The notes beneath the pieces are model-generated. The model worked only from the letters and a program-made list of their open reading frames with translations. It ran no database searches and was not told where the DNA came from. The translations under genes were made by a program, and so were the position numbers. A stretch of 64,000 nucleotides of DNA from NCBI GenBank assembly GCA_013398275.1, contig VZSE01011604.1, positions 1,007,695-1,071,694 on the forward strand, in the 5' to 3' direction. This document shows positions 36,386 through 49,723 of the stretch, in pieces; positions within the stretch are counted from its first letter, which is position 1; every line of letters starts with the position of its first letter. The DNA comes from Promerops cafer (taxonomy: Eukaryota; Chordata; Aves; Passeriformes; Nectariniidae).

Positions 36386-39309
36386 CCATTAAAACTTCTC
36401 AGCTCCCGTAATCAATTTAGATTTCAAAATTCACTTCTTTCTTTGGTCAGCCTGGCTCAGGAGTGCCTGGCACCTCAGTAAAACTAGATACTAGAGAAAA
36501 AGACAAAGCAGTAAGCTGTGAACTTGTGTTTGATATTTAATTATAGTGAAGCCAGCTAGGCAGGAAGTTGCTACAGAAACCTGTACTTCCATGGAAAAAG
36601 AAAAAGAAATGTATCAAAACATGTACATGAAAGAAAAATCTATCAGCAGACCAGACTGTGAAACTACTACTTACTGTAACAGCAGGTGGTTTAAAATTGC
36701 AGGTTTTAAAGCTGTCATTTGGAAATAAAGAAAAGACTACTATCATTGTTTAGCATCAAAGAGTTTTATAGGATTGACATGCCATCAGCAAGTGAAGCAT
36801 GCTTGCTCTAAAGCATATCACATATAATGCAAAGCAGTCTACAATTTGGGAGGGGTGGGGAGTGGGCAGGGGTTCAGAAACAAAAAGCACATGAAACCAC
36901 ATTAGGCAGCTTACTATGTTATTCTGGAAATACAAATGCAGGTGTCAAGAACTGTATTTCTTAAAGGAAATTAAAATTTCACTGCAGAACCAGAAAAGTA
37001 CAGTATTTTCTAGAAACCTAAAATTAAAATGGGCCCAACCAAAGAGTCAGATCAACTTTTGAGGTAAAAAATCCAGACCACAAATAACAGAAAAACTTTT
37101 CTCGTTTGGACAGTCTGTACTATGAGATATTCAAAAGCATTACTGAAATGGAAAGAGCTACAAGATGCCTGGAATTACATGATGGACAGATTAACTGTTA
37201 CCCCATTTTCCTCTGCATACACAGAATACTTTCTATCCAAACTGAAATGCAATCCTTGCATTTTCAACCATCAGTAGGAGCTGTGGGTCTGTGTTGACAC
37301 TTAAAAAACAAAACACAAATGTATTTACTAGTTGTTGTGAGTAAGGGACTGTAACTTTCAGAAAGAACTCATGAAAAAAAAATGTTAGACTATGAGTGCA
37401 CAATGCTTTATGAATATATATTGCTCTGTTTATTTCCTTATTGACAGTGAAAGTGAAATGCAGAAGATATGCTTGTAGTAATAAATTATTGCTTTAATTA
37501 TATGCATATTTCTAGATTATGGCATTTGCAAGATTTTCCATGACAGTTGCAATCAAGTTTGAAAGGACAGACCTGGGAAAACAGAGAAACATTGGCAGAC
37601 AACCATGACTACACAACACAATTAATGACAAAACTCTGTAATTAATTCAGATTTTGTCTCTGCTTAATTCAAAATTCTCTGAAGTGAGATACTGCTTTTC
37701 TCAAGAAAAACAACTACCACCAGTGAAAAAGTATTAAGGTTCTAAACTGTGATCACTTTCTATAGTAAGGATTAGGATTATGTGGATTCCTGTTTGCATC
37801 CTGTTTGTGCTTTGGCTAATAGGTAGATTTATTTTTTTTTTATTTCAAATCTGGACTATGAGGTTCCGCTCTCAAATTGCATGGTTTCAAAGTAGCACCA
37901 TCAAGAGTATTTGAAGTCCCACCTCAGCATTTCTCTAACTATTAAAATTACTGTGAAAATACCTTGAGGAAGGAAAGAATTAATCAGAACTCAGCTTAAC
38001 CTCTGTTATCAACAAGGGGAAAAAAAAGTAAATTGGCTGCAAATGTCTAATTGAGAAGTTATTAGTTGCATATCAGCAGAGGACACATTTTCTGTTCTTC
38101 TGGGACTCAAAGAAGGGAATGAGTATTAACTTTTGTAATCTGAAAATTTGATTTTTCTCAAAACATAAAAGTCTATATACACTTCTGATATCTACATATC
38201 CCATTATTTTCCTGCTATATCTAAAGACCCACACTAACAGAGGTGTTAGACATTAACAGTACACGACACAAATATCTGAGCCAGAAGTTTAGCATGAAAT
38301 CTCCCACTGTGGTGCCCTTCTGCAACGAACCATTCCCCTCCTGCAGGAAAGCAAGCCTTGGTAGCAAACAGGGTTGCACTTTTAGTGGCAGGATTGTACT
38401 GTTGGTGGCAGGTAATGCTCTTCTGGTTCAGGCATTCAGCGTTTGCAGCTCCACCAGGTACTGCCCCATTAACTTGTTGGTAAGAAAAGGAGGAAGTAAA
38501 AAATTCAAATGAAACCTTAGGATATATCTGCAATTTTAACCAAAGATTGTAGAAAACCCACTACTGCCTTAGTATTGGACTTCTGTTTTGAACCCAGAGT
38601 CATTTTATGTAACCTCTACATCAATCTGAGGCACATTTTAGCTGAGATAAACTACTGCAGGACAAGAAGCTCCTGAGAAGGGCAAAGGCTAGCATTCTTC
38701 TGCCTGCTTTAATTAAAAAGATAATTTGCAATGAGATGACTAAGTAAATAGCAGACACATCAGGATAAAATCCCTGTAGTAGAAGGACATCTTGGAGAGT
38801 TCTTTTAAATGTTTTCAAAGTTGCTTGGATTTATAATTACAAGATTTTTTCCAAGAATTCTCCAAGTTATTCACAATAAAAATTAGTGAACATGGTGGGA
38901 GATGGTAAGCATCCAGATGACTGAAAAATAATAAATATTTCCTCCCTTTAAAAAAAAGGTTTAGGAGTAATGAAGATAGTGTGGACCAGCCATATAAACT
39001 TAAATTCATGAAAAACACAGAAGCAAATATTTAAACAAGATAAAGCTTTTGGAGAAGAAAAAAAACATCAGGTGAAAGTAATTTTATCATGATAGATAAG
39101 TCTAGTTTACTTCTATGAAACAAGTAACATATCTTTAGAATGTGGACAAACAACTAAAGTTTCATCTCTATCCTAGGAAGCTCTTGATGCGGTCATGTCT
39201 GTGACCTAATCAAAAGTCAGTCATGTCCTCCATGGAACATGCATAACAGATTAGAAATATACAGTATCTTCCTTTAGCACACTTAAATGTAATGACTTAT
39301 GACAGACAG

Positions 39310-39980
39310 ATCTGAAAAGATCAACCTTAGATACTATTTTCATTAGTGACATTACATGTTTAAAGCAGATTGGAGAACAGAACAAGGCAAAAATGGAAAA
39401 GGACCTGAAGGTGAAGTGAATTAAAAAAAGTAAAAAACCCACAAACTACTATATCTCTTTTAAATTGTAAATGTAAGGAACTTTTAGTCTTGTAACAATA
39501 ATTCAGCACAACTGGCTAGGTGAAAGTCTTTAAGGGTCATAAGTTACAATGGATCCCAAGATAAACCCAAGTAAAGCGTGATGACTGAAAAGTCAATCAG
39601 CCTGACAACGCACAAAAGGTGAAATAAAACCTAGAGGACACCTAAGTTAGTCTTTCATTTTTACAGGCCATTAACAAAGCTATCAGAACAGTAATATCCA
39701 GTTTGAGGTGTCACATCTCAAATCAAAGGAGTAGTTGGAGAAATCTTAACACAGTGGAGCAAGAATGTTGAAAGGATTTCAGAGACACAATCAGTAAGAA
39801 AAGAATATACATCTCAGCCTGGAAAAAAAAGGAAGTCTTCAATACATCTCTGCTAGAGAATGCAAATTATATCTTCTTCCAGTCTGGAATATAAATAAAG
39901 AGAAACCTGAGTTTAAACCGGAACAAAGGACATTTAAGTGAGCTAAGAAAACCCACAAGCTGAATAATCAAGTAGTGCTA
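39310..39980 (+). mobile_element. Ancient CR1/L3-like LINE remnant, plus strand
   Basis: A highly diverged LINE is suggested by several words in the order expected for the end of a CR1/L3-type ORF2. They are ttttcattagtgacattaca near 39337, gaaaaggacctgaaggtg near 39396, gggtcataagttacaatg near 39534, ccagtttgaggtgtcacatctc near 39698, ggagtagttggaga near 39729, ggaagtcttcaatacat near 39831, and aaaccggaacaaaggacatttaagtgagc near 39915. These match blocks such as the RPHLEYC..FW.PHF region and the aaattgcaacaaaggaggtttaggttgg block. No frame survives. It is older than the other CR1 copies here, and its boundaries are approximate. Confidence 0.5.
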
Positions 39981-41508
39981 CAGCTTTTCCAAGAGTGTTG
40001 TCGTAATATCATATTTGGGGCTAACTAAAGCAATTAGATAAACATTAGCTCAAAACAAGTTTGTTTTCTATGTTGGTAAAAACTGAATGCAGACTTTCAA
40101 TAGAGACAGCAATACACATCTTAACAGCTCATTTTACTGAAGTCTACAACCTTGGCAAAATATTTCATTACTGCTTTGTAGCCACAAGGCCATTGAGCAC
40201 AGCACTAAACTCTCTCAAGCCTAAATCCCAAGTGCTTTTTTTTTCAGATGAGCTCCACTTTCTGTACAACCCAGAGTTAAATAATCAAAGTCTTTAATTT
40301 ACCTGTGGACAAAGATTTCTGCTTGGTTTTCTCACAGATCTGCCTGTTCATAGTCAGCATGCTTAAATCAATGAATTTTAAAAACAATTTTAAAAAATAA
40401 TTTTATAAAAAAAGAACTATAAGCATTAGCATTCAAATCAAAATGTCTAGAACATACTCAGAACTGTAAAAGTAGCTGCTACAAAAGTGGCATGCAAAAG
40501 GCATACCATGGGGACAAATTTCAAAATAGTTACAAAAAAGAAAGGGTCAAACAACTGTAAAACTTGAATGCTATTTTATAAAATTAAATAACAGAATTAA
40601 AAAAAAAAAAAAAAGCCTGTGTTCTTCCTGACTTGTTCAGATTGTATACTTTGGGTGTTGATATACTTTTGCACTTCTTCTCAACATACTCCTACACCCA
40701 ACATCCATTCTGCATATTCCAACAATCCATTAGAAACAAATAGGACAAACATACAAACTAGCAGCTTTGTCTGTTTTTGAGAGAAAAATGAATGCTTTCT
40801 GACAGTACTTTCCTACCAGGATGTCTATGAGAAAGACCAGGTTTGACTTTATTTTAAGCAAGGGCTTTGCTTCTCTCAGTGTTATGTTCTGTGTTAAACT
40901 TTGGACTTTTAATACTGCCAGAAAATTTTCTCAGAAATTTTGTCCCCAACAATTCCAGTGATAACTTTTTGACAATAAAGTTGTCTTGAGCACTGCAAAA
41001 GGAAGAAGAAACTCATGACCGATTTAAGAAGAGTGTTAGCAAATGTATATTTTAGCCTCTGTTTACCAAAGTGCTTAAAGGCCTCTGTATGCCAGGCAAG
41101 AAGATGAGATTTAGCATAAAAGCCTTATGTTTCATTCATACCATGAAGAATCTTGAAAGAACAGAAATACCCACCAGCCAAAAGCTCATTATGTCCTCCA
41201 CTAATAGAACACTGTAATTTCTAAAGCAGAGCAATTTAAATCAAAAATTTTAGGAATGAGATAAGATAATAAGTAAAGATTTCAATTCCCAATCAGCGTG
41301 TATGCTTTTTAAGAAGTGAGTGGCTACAAAAATATGGATTTTTAATAAAGAAAGAAAAAAGAAAAAAAGAAAAGCAAGCAGACAGCTTCTCAAAGAGGAA
41401 CTATATCCTTTAGAAGTAGAAGACTGTATATGTACTTTGGATTTCAAACTACGTATCTTTTTCAAATCTTGCAGCAACTTAAGTTACAGCAAAACATTTT
41501 AGTGCATA
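39981..41508. other. Unique AT-rich spacer with a poly-A run
   Basis: No gene or repeat family was recognised. It includes a 16-base A-run at 40599-40614. Confidence 0.5.
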
Positions 41509-41995
41509 TGTCATGGTTTGACACTGGCCAAATGCCAGTGCCCCCATGAAAATATGTTTTCTTCAACTAACTGCTGTGAGATGCGACCAGGAACAGAGCA
41601 GAGCAGGCTCAAGCTTAGAAAGAGAGGGAAAAAAAATCTTTATTAACCTACACTAAAATAACAGAAACACACAGGAAATAGAATGAAGACCTTCCAAACA
41701 TTCTTCATCCTCCCACCCAATTTCCACCAAACCATAGTGAGACAAAACCTTGAAGCCTGATTAAGTTACCCCCACTCAGATAATCAATTCTCAGTCCATC
41801 AGGGGAGAGAGGAGTCTCTCTTGTACCACAGTCCTCCCCACGAAACACAGTTGAAACCTCCCATGTTTCCATGTACAGTGCTCTCACCACCGTTCATGGA
41901 CCGAAACTGCTCACAGGGTTCTTCAAGGATGCTTTGTCAAGTGCCAAAAACCAACCATGTCTCATTTTTGGGACAACAGTCCCCCCCCGTTTTCT
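41509..41995 (+). mobile_element. ERV LTR fragment, plus strand
   Basis: It opens with TGTCATGGTTTGACACTGGCC, the start I associate with a common bird ERV LTR type. It continues with aaatgccagtgcccccatga, then tctttattaacctacactaaaataacagaa near 41635-41666, and C-rich words such as catcctcccacccaatttcc near 41706. From about 41820 it carries the cacg and catggacc words of that LTR's GC-richer central part. The LTR does not reach its normal 3' end. It breaks at about 41995 in a C-run (cccccccc near 41981) and passes straight into CR1 sequence. No target duplication was found, and no viral coding sequence is present. Confidence 0.7.
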
Positions 41996-42154
41996 CAGGG
42001 AAGAGGTGAAATCATCATCCCCGGAGGTATTTAAAAGATGTTTAAATGTGGCACTTAGGAACACGGTTTCGTGATGGACTTGGCAGTATTGGGAAAATGC
42101 TTGGCCTTAATGATCCTAGAGGTGTTTTCCAACCTAAGGGATTCTATGATTCTG
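41996..42154 (+). mobile_element. CR1 LINE 3' tail fragment, plus strand
   Basis: About 160 bases of CR1 3' end: a degraded gaagtggtggaatcaccatcc block at the start (agaggtgaaatcatcatcc), ggaggtatttaaaagatg near 42023, gatggacttggcagtattgg near 42073, ttttccaacctaagggattc near 42125, and the tail attctatgattctg at 42141-42154. It abuts a truncated LTR on its left with no visible spacer. Inactive. Confidence 0.88.
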
Positions 42155-43711
42155 CATCTCATGGCTGTAACAACCTTCCTCACAGCACCCAACTGAGAAA
42201 TGTCATCTGTCATCCAGAGTGACAAACCATTCTTTAAACATATTTATTATTAATAAATAACATTGTACACATTTTTCAAAGTATGGTCACTCTATATATC
42301 TTATTCAGTTGAGTTCACACTTCTTTATCCATTACCCTTGTACTAGACATTGCCTGACAAGTGGAAGATGAATGGAAGTATCAAAGCCAAATTCTATAAG
42401 CTAGACACAGCACAATGCCTTGATGAATACATGAGACAAAGACATTATTTACTTTGGAAGTTAACAGTCATATTAGAGTAAAACAGCAGAATAGCCATGT
42501 GCCCTGAACCAGACGTGGCATGCTTCTGGAGCTCAGTGGTTTGCTTTCAGGAATAATTCATATTCATTGCTAGTTCCAATGTTGTTACAGGACTGTATTG
42601 CTACAGGATATTGAAGTGAAGCCTTTATAATCTCAGAATGAAGTTTTTTGAAAAGCACTGGTTTTGTCAGAATTAAATTATGACATGAACTGAAAGTTCA
42701 TTGCTAGGAGATAATACTCAACAGCATTTGAAGGACATTAAATCACACTTCAGGAACACATCTCTGCTACAAGAAGGCTCCATAATTTCTTTTTTTAATC
42801 TTATTGAAATTGTACGCATTTTATGAGTCAAACCAGGACTTAGAATTCAATTTTTTGCTATGCTGTTACATAGCACTCACGGAAACCATGTGCAGGTATG
42901 TTAATCAAGGCATCTTTCACTATGTCCAAGTCACACATGGTGAATGCTTGCTACTATACGATGCTCAGTATTCCAAAACATGGTTTTATCCATCTTGGAA
43001 GCCAAGACTGAGACAAAATATTGCTTCCTGTCTTTAAGCACACACTTATTTATAGGGGTTTTTTTTGCAATCCTAAATTCTTTGTCTCAGTGGACTACAG
43101 CAGAAGAAACAAGTGTGTTTCAACTAAGAAAATCCACCAAAAATCAACATTATTTGCTCTTTTCTTTCATTGCTTTAGTCACAAGTAACATTTCTTTGAT
43201 ATTAAATAATATCCCTATGCACTCTACTGTCTTAAAATAAATGATTCCTATACCTACTATACAAAATATTATGGTGGGAATGGGATTACTGATGAAGAAA
43301 CAGCATCTTAAAACAAAAGTCTTGAAAATCTTCTGTAAGGTCTTCCCAGATGGAATATAGTGAGCATGTCAGAGTCCAATGTTCTTAAGGTAGAATAGTG
43401 GAAATAAAGAGAGCTATTGATCTGTTTACAAAGTAAGCCCACATCTATATGCACACACTCATCTACAACCTACACACCTCAGTGGAAACACTGTCAGACA
43501 CAAATGATAACATGAATTTGAGGGCTGATAGGACAAAGTATATCTATTCTTTTGAGGCTGCATATAGGGTAGAAATAATGGGGGCGGTAGAGTAGAGGAA
43601 AAGGTAGGAGGTGGCAGAGAGGAAGTCCAGATACAAGTGAGTGTAGAGAAAGTACCAAAAATAGCAAAAAAAAATTCTCTGGCAAGTTATCTGTTGTTAT
43701 TACACAATTAC

Positions 43712-43810
43712 CATACTTAGAAATAAGCTTAAAATATTTCCCACTTGTTTCAAACAGGCTCTTAAAGCCTCTCCAAATATTTAGAGGCTTTTTGCCCAGG
43801 CTGGCAAAAT
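43712..43810 (-). other. Candidate coding exon, unidentified
   Basis: This 99-base minus-strand segment follows a strong acceptor: the pyrimidine-rich tract ccttccctctaattttgcat, then atctcaag, ends just before 43810. It ends at a weaker donor (AAGTATG then gtaatt after 43712). The open frame gives two leading bases, 32 codons and one trailing base, so the phase is 1 on both sides. The peptide starts FASLGKKPLNIWRGFKSLFE and is basic and aromatic. It lies within a 152-codon open frame that runs on past both borders, which weakens the exon reading. No family was recognised. Confidence 0.15.
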
Positions 43811-46800
43811 CTTGAGATAAATGCAAAATTAGAGGGAAGGCATAATTCTTTGGTACAGTAAGGTCCAGCTGATCTTCGATAGGCTGGCTTCCACCCAGCT
43901 GCTCTCCATTTCCAAGCCAGAACATGACACTGGCATAGCCATGGATCTCCAACCTAGCTCTATTTACTATACAACTGCTTCCAGTATTTCCATCAGCATC
44001 TTCTAGCCCTCTCCCATCACTCAGTACTGTTACTTAGAAACTTCAGATTGAAGACCCTGAATTCACATTTTTTGCTAACATGGTAAGGTGGGGAGTTTTT
44101 CTAGCTATTCCGTAGACGAGCATGATAAAGTTATGTTTTCATCCAATAGAAAACTCTTCTTTCATTTATTCCTAGTTTTTGCCTTTACAGTAAAATTCAG
44201 AAAATGAATCAAAGTACTGAAAAAGCAGTATTAAGCCGTTAGGCAGGAGATAAAAAAAAGAAAAAAAAAAAGAAGGTATATCAAGATAGCAAGAAAATGA
44301 AACTGTTTTAAAACAAAGTCCCAGCACACTGTTTCTCTCCAGTGTTTCAGCACAGCTCACTCTTCCATAGATTAAGTGGATCATCACAGTGGCAAGATAT
44401 CAAGTCATATGAGAAAGATAGCAAAACAGTGGTTGGCTAGCATTAGTATTTCCCTAGGAAACTGTTTTAGAATGCTCAGCCAAACTAGCACTTTGACATT
44501 CATGTGAAAAACAAGAACAAATGTTATTAATGTGCTTTAGAGTCACTATTTCCTTGCTATTAAAATCTCTCCAAAACTTGTAACACTATTCAGTTAGAAT
44601 TTTGGGGATATTTCATAATATAAGTGACTATAAAGCATATTTCTCACTTGTAATTCCAGACAACTGCCCAATACTTGGTGACAGAAAGACAGACATATTG
44701 TGTTTTCTGAAACTTTTAACCTTTTCATCCAAATATTCACAAATAGCCGCCAAAATGGTTGTTAAAGCCTAATTTAACAGGAGATGGAAAAAACAGTGAC
44801 CTTGTTCTGAATTATTGTTAAATACAAATTTTCATCGTGCTTCCATCTTCTCACAAATTGTAGCACACAAGTGATGAAAGTATAAGGTTTTATAACAATA
44901 TTTTTAAATTAAGATTAAGCCACAGTCAAGCAAAAAAGGATGGGCAGTGTTGGTTTAACAAACAAAGAGAAATGACTGAAAATTCAGCTCATTTTAACAT
45001 TATGCAAGTCTTCTTTTTAAACCCCACATTGTTTCCACTGGAGACACTTAGAAGCATTGATTTCTTGAGCTCAAGATACACTGTGCCCATATGCAAAGCA
45101 TTTACAATAATATTCTCCAGCAGAAAAGCTAAAGTACTTGTTCTTTTCTGTATATTCAAATGCCAGTGTAGTAAATACCACTCTTGTCCCTGTAATGCAT
45201 GCAGTACTCACTTCTCAAAATAATCAATATTTTTTGAACAATCCCAGGAAAACCTTCTGGAACGGGCTCCATGTCACTCAGATGCCATGGCCAATGTTAC
45301 AAAATTTTGTGCTGTATCATGCATACCTTGTGCAAGCCATGACAGCCTGCTTGGCTAACCTGAGCATCCACTGCCATGCTTAATCTAACCTCTTCAATAC
45401 TTTTGACAGAACAACTCTGCCAGATGGAAAGGGAAGTTAGATTAAGGTAGAGGCACAACTGTAGACAGAGAGTCCTAGACCTAAACATCATCATCCAGCA
45501 CAAATCTTACTAGAATGACAAAACCAACAGATTTCAGAGGACAGGCTGCACATTTAGGTAGAAATTTGAATCTGTTTATACAAATATTTCACTGTAATGA
45601 GTACTTATTTTGACTTATTCTTTTCAGACAAAGTACAGGCTGTCTCTTTCACTTATGTTCAGCACATTCAGTATCTCATGCCTCTTTACCATTCCAAAGT
45701 GATACACATGGAGTAATAATTTACTACATAATTCTGCCTTCCTAAGTTCACTGTACTATACAAAGTGTAAGAACAACAAGCACTTTTTCCTATGTGAGTT
45801 TCCATCCTAATCAAACAAGCCCTTTACTGTATTCATTTTACCAAAAAAGGAATATAATCACACACCGCAAGAGAGGTAGTCTAAATTTAAAGCATTACAG
45901 TTCATACACTGTCATGTGTGATAAGAAAATTTCCATGGTGACAGGAAAATCCCCTTTACAGTACTACAGCTAGACAGTAAATTTAGCACTTTTATAATTT
46001 GATAGTCATCTAAGCAACAATAAACCATACAAATATATGTACCTATTATGTATGGGGAGGAAGGCACAGTCACACATGCTACAGAGCTTCACCTATGCAC
46101 TACAAATCCTCTCATTTTGCTGGATGCTCAGTTGGCTTTATTTTCTATTTGGTGTCCCAGTAAGCATGAAAAACATTAAGTTCATAAATATAACCAAACT
46201 CAATTTTGAGCAGGATAAAACCCTCCTGTAATGCCAAGGGAGAACTTAATTCACTGGTGTTTGCTCAAAATGCTGAAATATCTCAGGTCTCATAGCTGGA
46301 GTTTCTGAAGGACATAGCCAAATTATTTCTGCCCAGCTTCACATTTCATGAGATCTCTGTTTTATAGTCCCAATTTAAACATGATTATATTTGGTGTTTG
46401 GCTGGATGTACCACACTGAAAATTGAGTTTTGATTTAGCACAATCATTTTAACTAAACACAACCTGTGGTTCAGGCACAGATGGATTAAGTGTGATACCT
46501 CATCAGCCAGTAATGCAATGTTAAGAGTAAATTTAACATTCAAAGCTGATACTTTAAATACATTCATTTCTCCTTGCACAGAAAATCATATACACAGCTA
46601 CTTTTGAATTTTTTTTGCCATCACAATCAATCCTGATCTTCAGCAGAAAAGCAAGCAACTTGTTCAGGAAAGATTACCATCTGTAATCAGCACACATAGT
46701 ATATGTTCTTCAGCAGTCAGCTAGGAAGAAAAATATAAATTCTGTAATTTGTACTAAAAAGTGGAACACTATCTTCTAAGTTGACAATTGTCGATAATTT

Positions 46801-46820
46801 TTTTAATGATCTCACTTAAT

Positions 46821-46850
46821 GTTTTGTTTTGGCTTGTTTGGTTTTTTTTT
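46821..46850. repeat. G/T-rich low-complexity tract
   Basis: Short T/G-only tract (gttttgttttggcttgtttg) ending in a T-run. It is of the same class as the other asymmetric tracts in the window. Confidence 0.65.
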
Positions 46851-48369
46851 AAATGCTTATTAGTCCTTAGAAGAACAACATTTCTTTTGTCATATTGTCA
46901 TAAATAGTGCATAAATTTTTAAAATTATACTTCACCCAGCAAAAGGGAAATGCCAAGAGTTATAAGTTTGCTTACTGAGGCTGCAAACTACAATAAGCAT
47001 CCTACTACCTTAAGCAAATATTATAAGCACAGAAATGACTCAGCATCAGGAGAAGTCCAGGCACTAGCTTTAAGATTAATGTTTCCTATAGTTTGCATTG
47101 AAGTGCCCCAGTAATGAGCCAGTGTTGCAATGCTTATGTTGACCTTGCACTGAGCAAAACAAGCAGCATCCCTGTCCTAAGGATCTCACAATCTCCATTT
47201 TATACCCACTCATACTGTGTTAAAAATGCAGCTGACAGAAATTCACAATTAGCATTTTTTTTTTTTAATAAATTCTGCATTACCCCCCTCCCCTAAGAAT
47301 TCAACAAGACTCACAGAGAAGTAGAGTTTCTCTACACTGAAGCCCAATTATCATGACTAAACCACAATTTGAAAGGTGAAAGGATTGAAGTTCCAGGTTC
47401 TCCATTCTCTGTTTCACAAAGATAACTTTTAGGATGGTTTCTTTCATGATACAGTTAAAAGTAGGGTATGGAATCTTAAATATGCAAATGCATTCATATA
47501 TCTTCAACCCTCAATGTTACCATAGCTATAATTAATCTCGCTATATTCAGAACTAATTCCCTATGCTCAGTGTGTCTATTAAAGCTTGTCGTTAGTTTTA
47601 TATATTATGCTTGCCTCATTCTCCAAGTGGGTAGATTTATTACACTTACTGTTGAAAGACTTTCATTGTTCATGCTGTAGTTTGATTCATCCTCAAGTTT
47701 TTAAAGGTCAGCTGCAAACCCACAAACAGCTTGACAAACAACCAACCTTTGTAGATGAATATCAGATTTATGTGATATTATGTCATTGTCATACTCTTGT
47801 AATTTGCAACAGTCTAGTTCATGACGTGTCATTTAAAGATATGCAGGTCCTGAATTATTCATGGATTCAACACCAATAAATTGTTCAGGACTATCCTCAT
47901 TTCTTGGATACCTGTTCTCATTTAAATGATTTCAATTTTAAGTAATCAATGGAGAATCCAAACTGATAACCAAGATCACATCTGAATGTGAGTGTTTATT
48001 TCTCAATTACATGGTCTCCATTAAAGTAGTTCAACAAAAGGTACTCAAATGAAGTTATCTATATATTGATCATATAGTATGCTAGTTATACATTGATCAT
48101 GTTTTATTAATATGTAGAAGAAATGACAGTGCAGCATTTCTGTGGATATAATTTTCTTTTACTTGTGACACACACATACACACCAGCCAATAGTTATTTA
48201 GCATAAGTGTTGGGCTCTTCATATGACTGGAGATTAGCAGGTCACATTAAGAAAACCTGGCAACAGCAATCCATGAGAATTTTCAGCTGACATCTCATAA
48301 AGATTGAAACTTACTTAGGAAGAATGATATGTGACAATGGTGAAAAAGTTGGGCCCGGTCTACATATCT

Positions 48370-48415
48370 GCCAGGTCTGTATCTCTGAGATCATGCCAGG
48401 TCTATATCTCTGATC
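48370..48415. repeat. 25-bp imperfect tandem duplication
   Basis: gccaggtctgtatctctgag at 48370-48389 is followed by atcat, and the unit then restarts at 48395 with one substitution (gccaggtctatatctctga). It is probably replication slippage. Confidence 0.85.
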
Positions 48416-48969
48416 CCAACTCTAGTCATTTGCTCAATCATGAGTACTTTTTAGTAAATCATTCTATATTTTCAAGCCTTTTCAATAGGAAAGTTACATT
48501 CTTTTTATTGATATATGTTGACTGAGAAAAAGAAACACAGAACAAGATTTTGTTACTTTGATATGTGAGGCAAGAGAGTGAGAGTCAGACACTACACACT
48601 TATGTGCTTGCTGGAAAAGCCCCAGGTAAGAGCACAAAGAAACTACTTATCCAAAGACATTTTTACCCCTTCAGTGAGCATGGAATCATTTGACTGATAA
48701 TTAGGATATTTAGAATGAATACTCTATTCATCATTCTACTTTTTCTTCTTTTTTTTTATGTAAGGCCTTGCGTCTGTACGGTGATTAGTATTTCTCGTAG
48801 AACTTGTTTTTTATTTTCAGAAGTCACTTGACTAGTTTCTCAGCATTGCTGAATGGATTATTGATCTCACCAAACGCTTGTGGTTAACATCGATCACTGC
48901 AGAATCCTTAGAAAGTGCTGTATTTCTTCAGTATAAAATTGGTATCTTTAGATGTTGCAGTATCAAAAT

Positions 48970-48992
48970 AAACAAACAAACAAACAAACAAA
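48970..48992 (+). repeat. (AAAC)n microsatellite
   Basis: Five AAAC units followed by AAA, with no interruption. Confidence 0.95.
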
Positions 48993-49723
48993 TCTGAAAT
49001 ATCCACAAAGTTTCTACCAGCAGCAATGTCAGAATGGCTTTTGGAAATCACTTAAAAGAAATAAATGCTCTTAACAGCCCTGAGCTTTGGCCGACGAAGA
49101 TTTCAAATGCTAGAATAAGCCACAGTGACAAGTAGGCGGAAATAAATGACACCTTTTCAACCATCCTTCAGGTTACCTTTACATGAAGAAATTCATTATT
49201 TACAAAAGAAACATGACTGTAGAATTTCCTCGAAAGCTCATTAAAAGCATTGTACACACCACTGACTTTAGGTTTAAAAGCACTTGCAAGCCCCCTATCC
49301 CACGCCCAAAAGCTTGGCTGTTAGAGAAGGAGAGGGGATGGAAAAAGGAATACACTACGTTGATATTACCATAGTGCACATGCTATCATTTAAGGGGAAG
49401 CTTGTTTTGTGCAGAGAAATTGATTTCCAATCCACCCTTGGTTTTCTCAGGAGCATAGAGATTACTTGAATTTATAAATTTACTAATGCATATTATCTCA
49501 TGTCTCCCCTTTACATTGTATGTTTTAATCCTATTCATTGTGAAGTAATCATGGAACATATTTTCTATGCATGATAACTGCATAGCAGCTTTTATGGAAA
49601 TCAGAAACTCATTCTCATTTGCACTAGAAATATTTCATAGCATGAAAGGTAATCTCAAATGATACCTTAAGTTTTAAGTTTTTCTGTTCTGCTTTAGTGT
49701 GCAGCTTTTAGCTTTATATTAAA

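Larger units (their letters stand above)
30401..39309. other. Unique AT-rich stretch with simple repeats and exon candidates
   Basis: About 8.9 kb without recognised transposons. It holds an A/C-rich asymmetric tract (32342-32540), an (ATTT)7 microsatellite (33448-33475), a G/T-rich tract (35437-35492), a 28-base T-run (36355-36382) and a GC-richer patch at 34780-34930. The longest non-repeat open frame of the window, 171 codons, is on the minus strand at 32711-33226. A candidate coiled-coil exon is at 35904-36012. Confidence 0.4.
42155..49723. other. Unique AT-rich stretch with one exon candidate
   Basis: About 7.6 kb with no recognised transposon. It contains the 152-codon minus-strand open frame at 43494-43952, a G/T-rich tract (46821-46850), a 25-bp tandem duplication (48370-48415) and an AAAC microsatellite (48970-48992). 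Confidence 0.4.

Noticed and set aside
48970..48992. AAAC repeat as a CRISPR or satellite array
   Set aside because: It is a simple 4-base microsatellite with no spacers. No array-like spaced repeats occur anywhere in the window.
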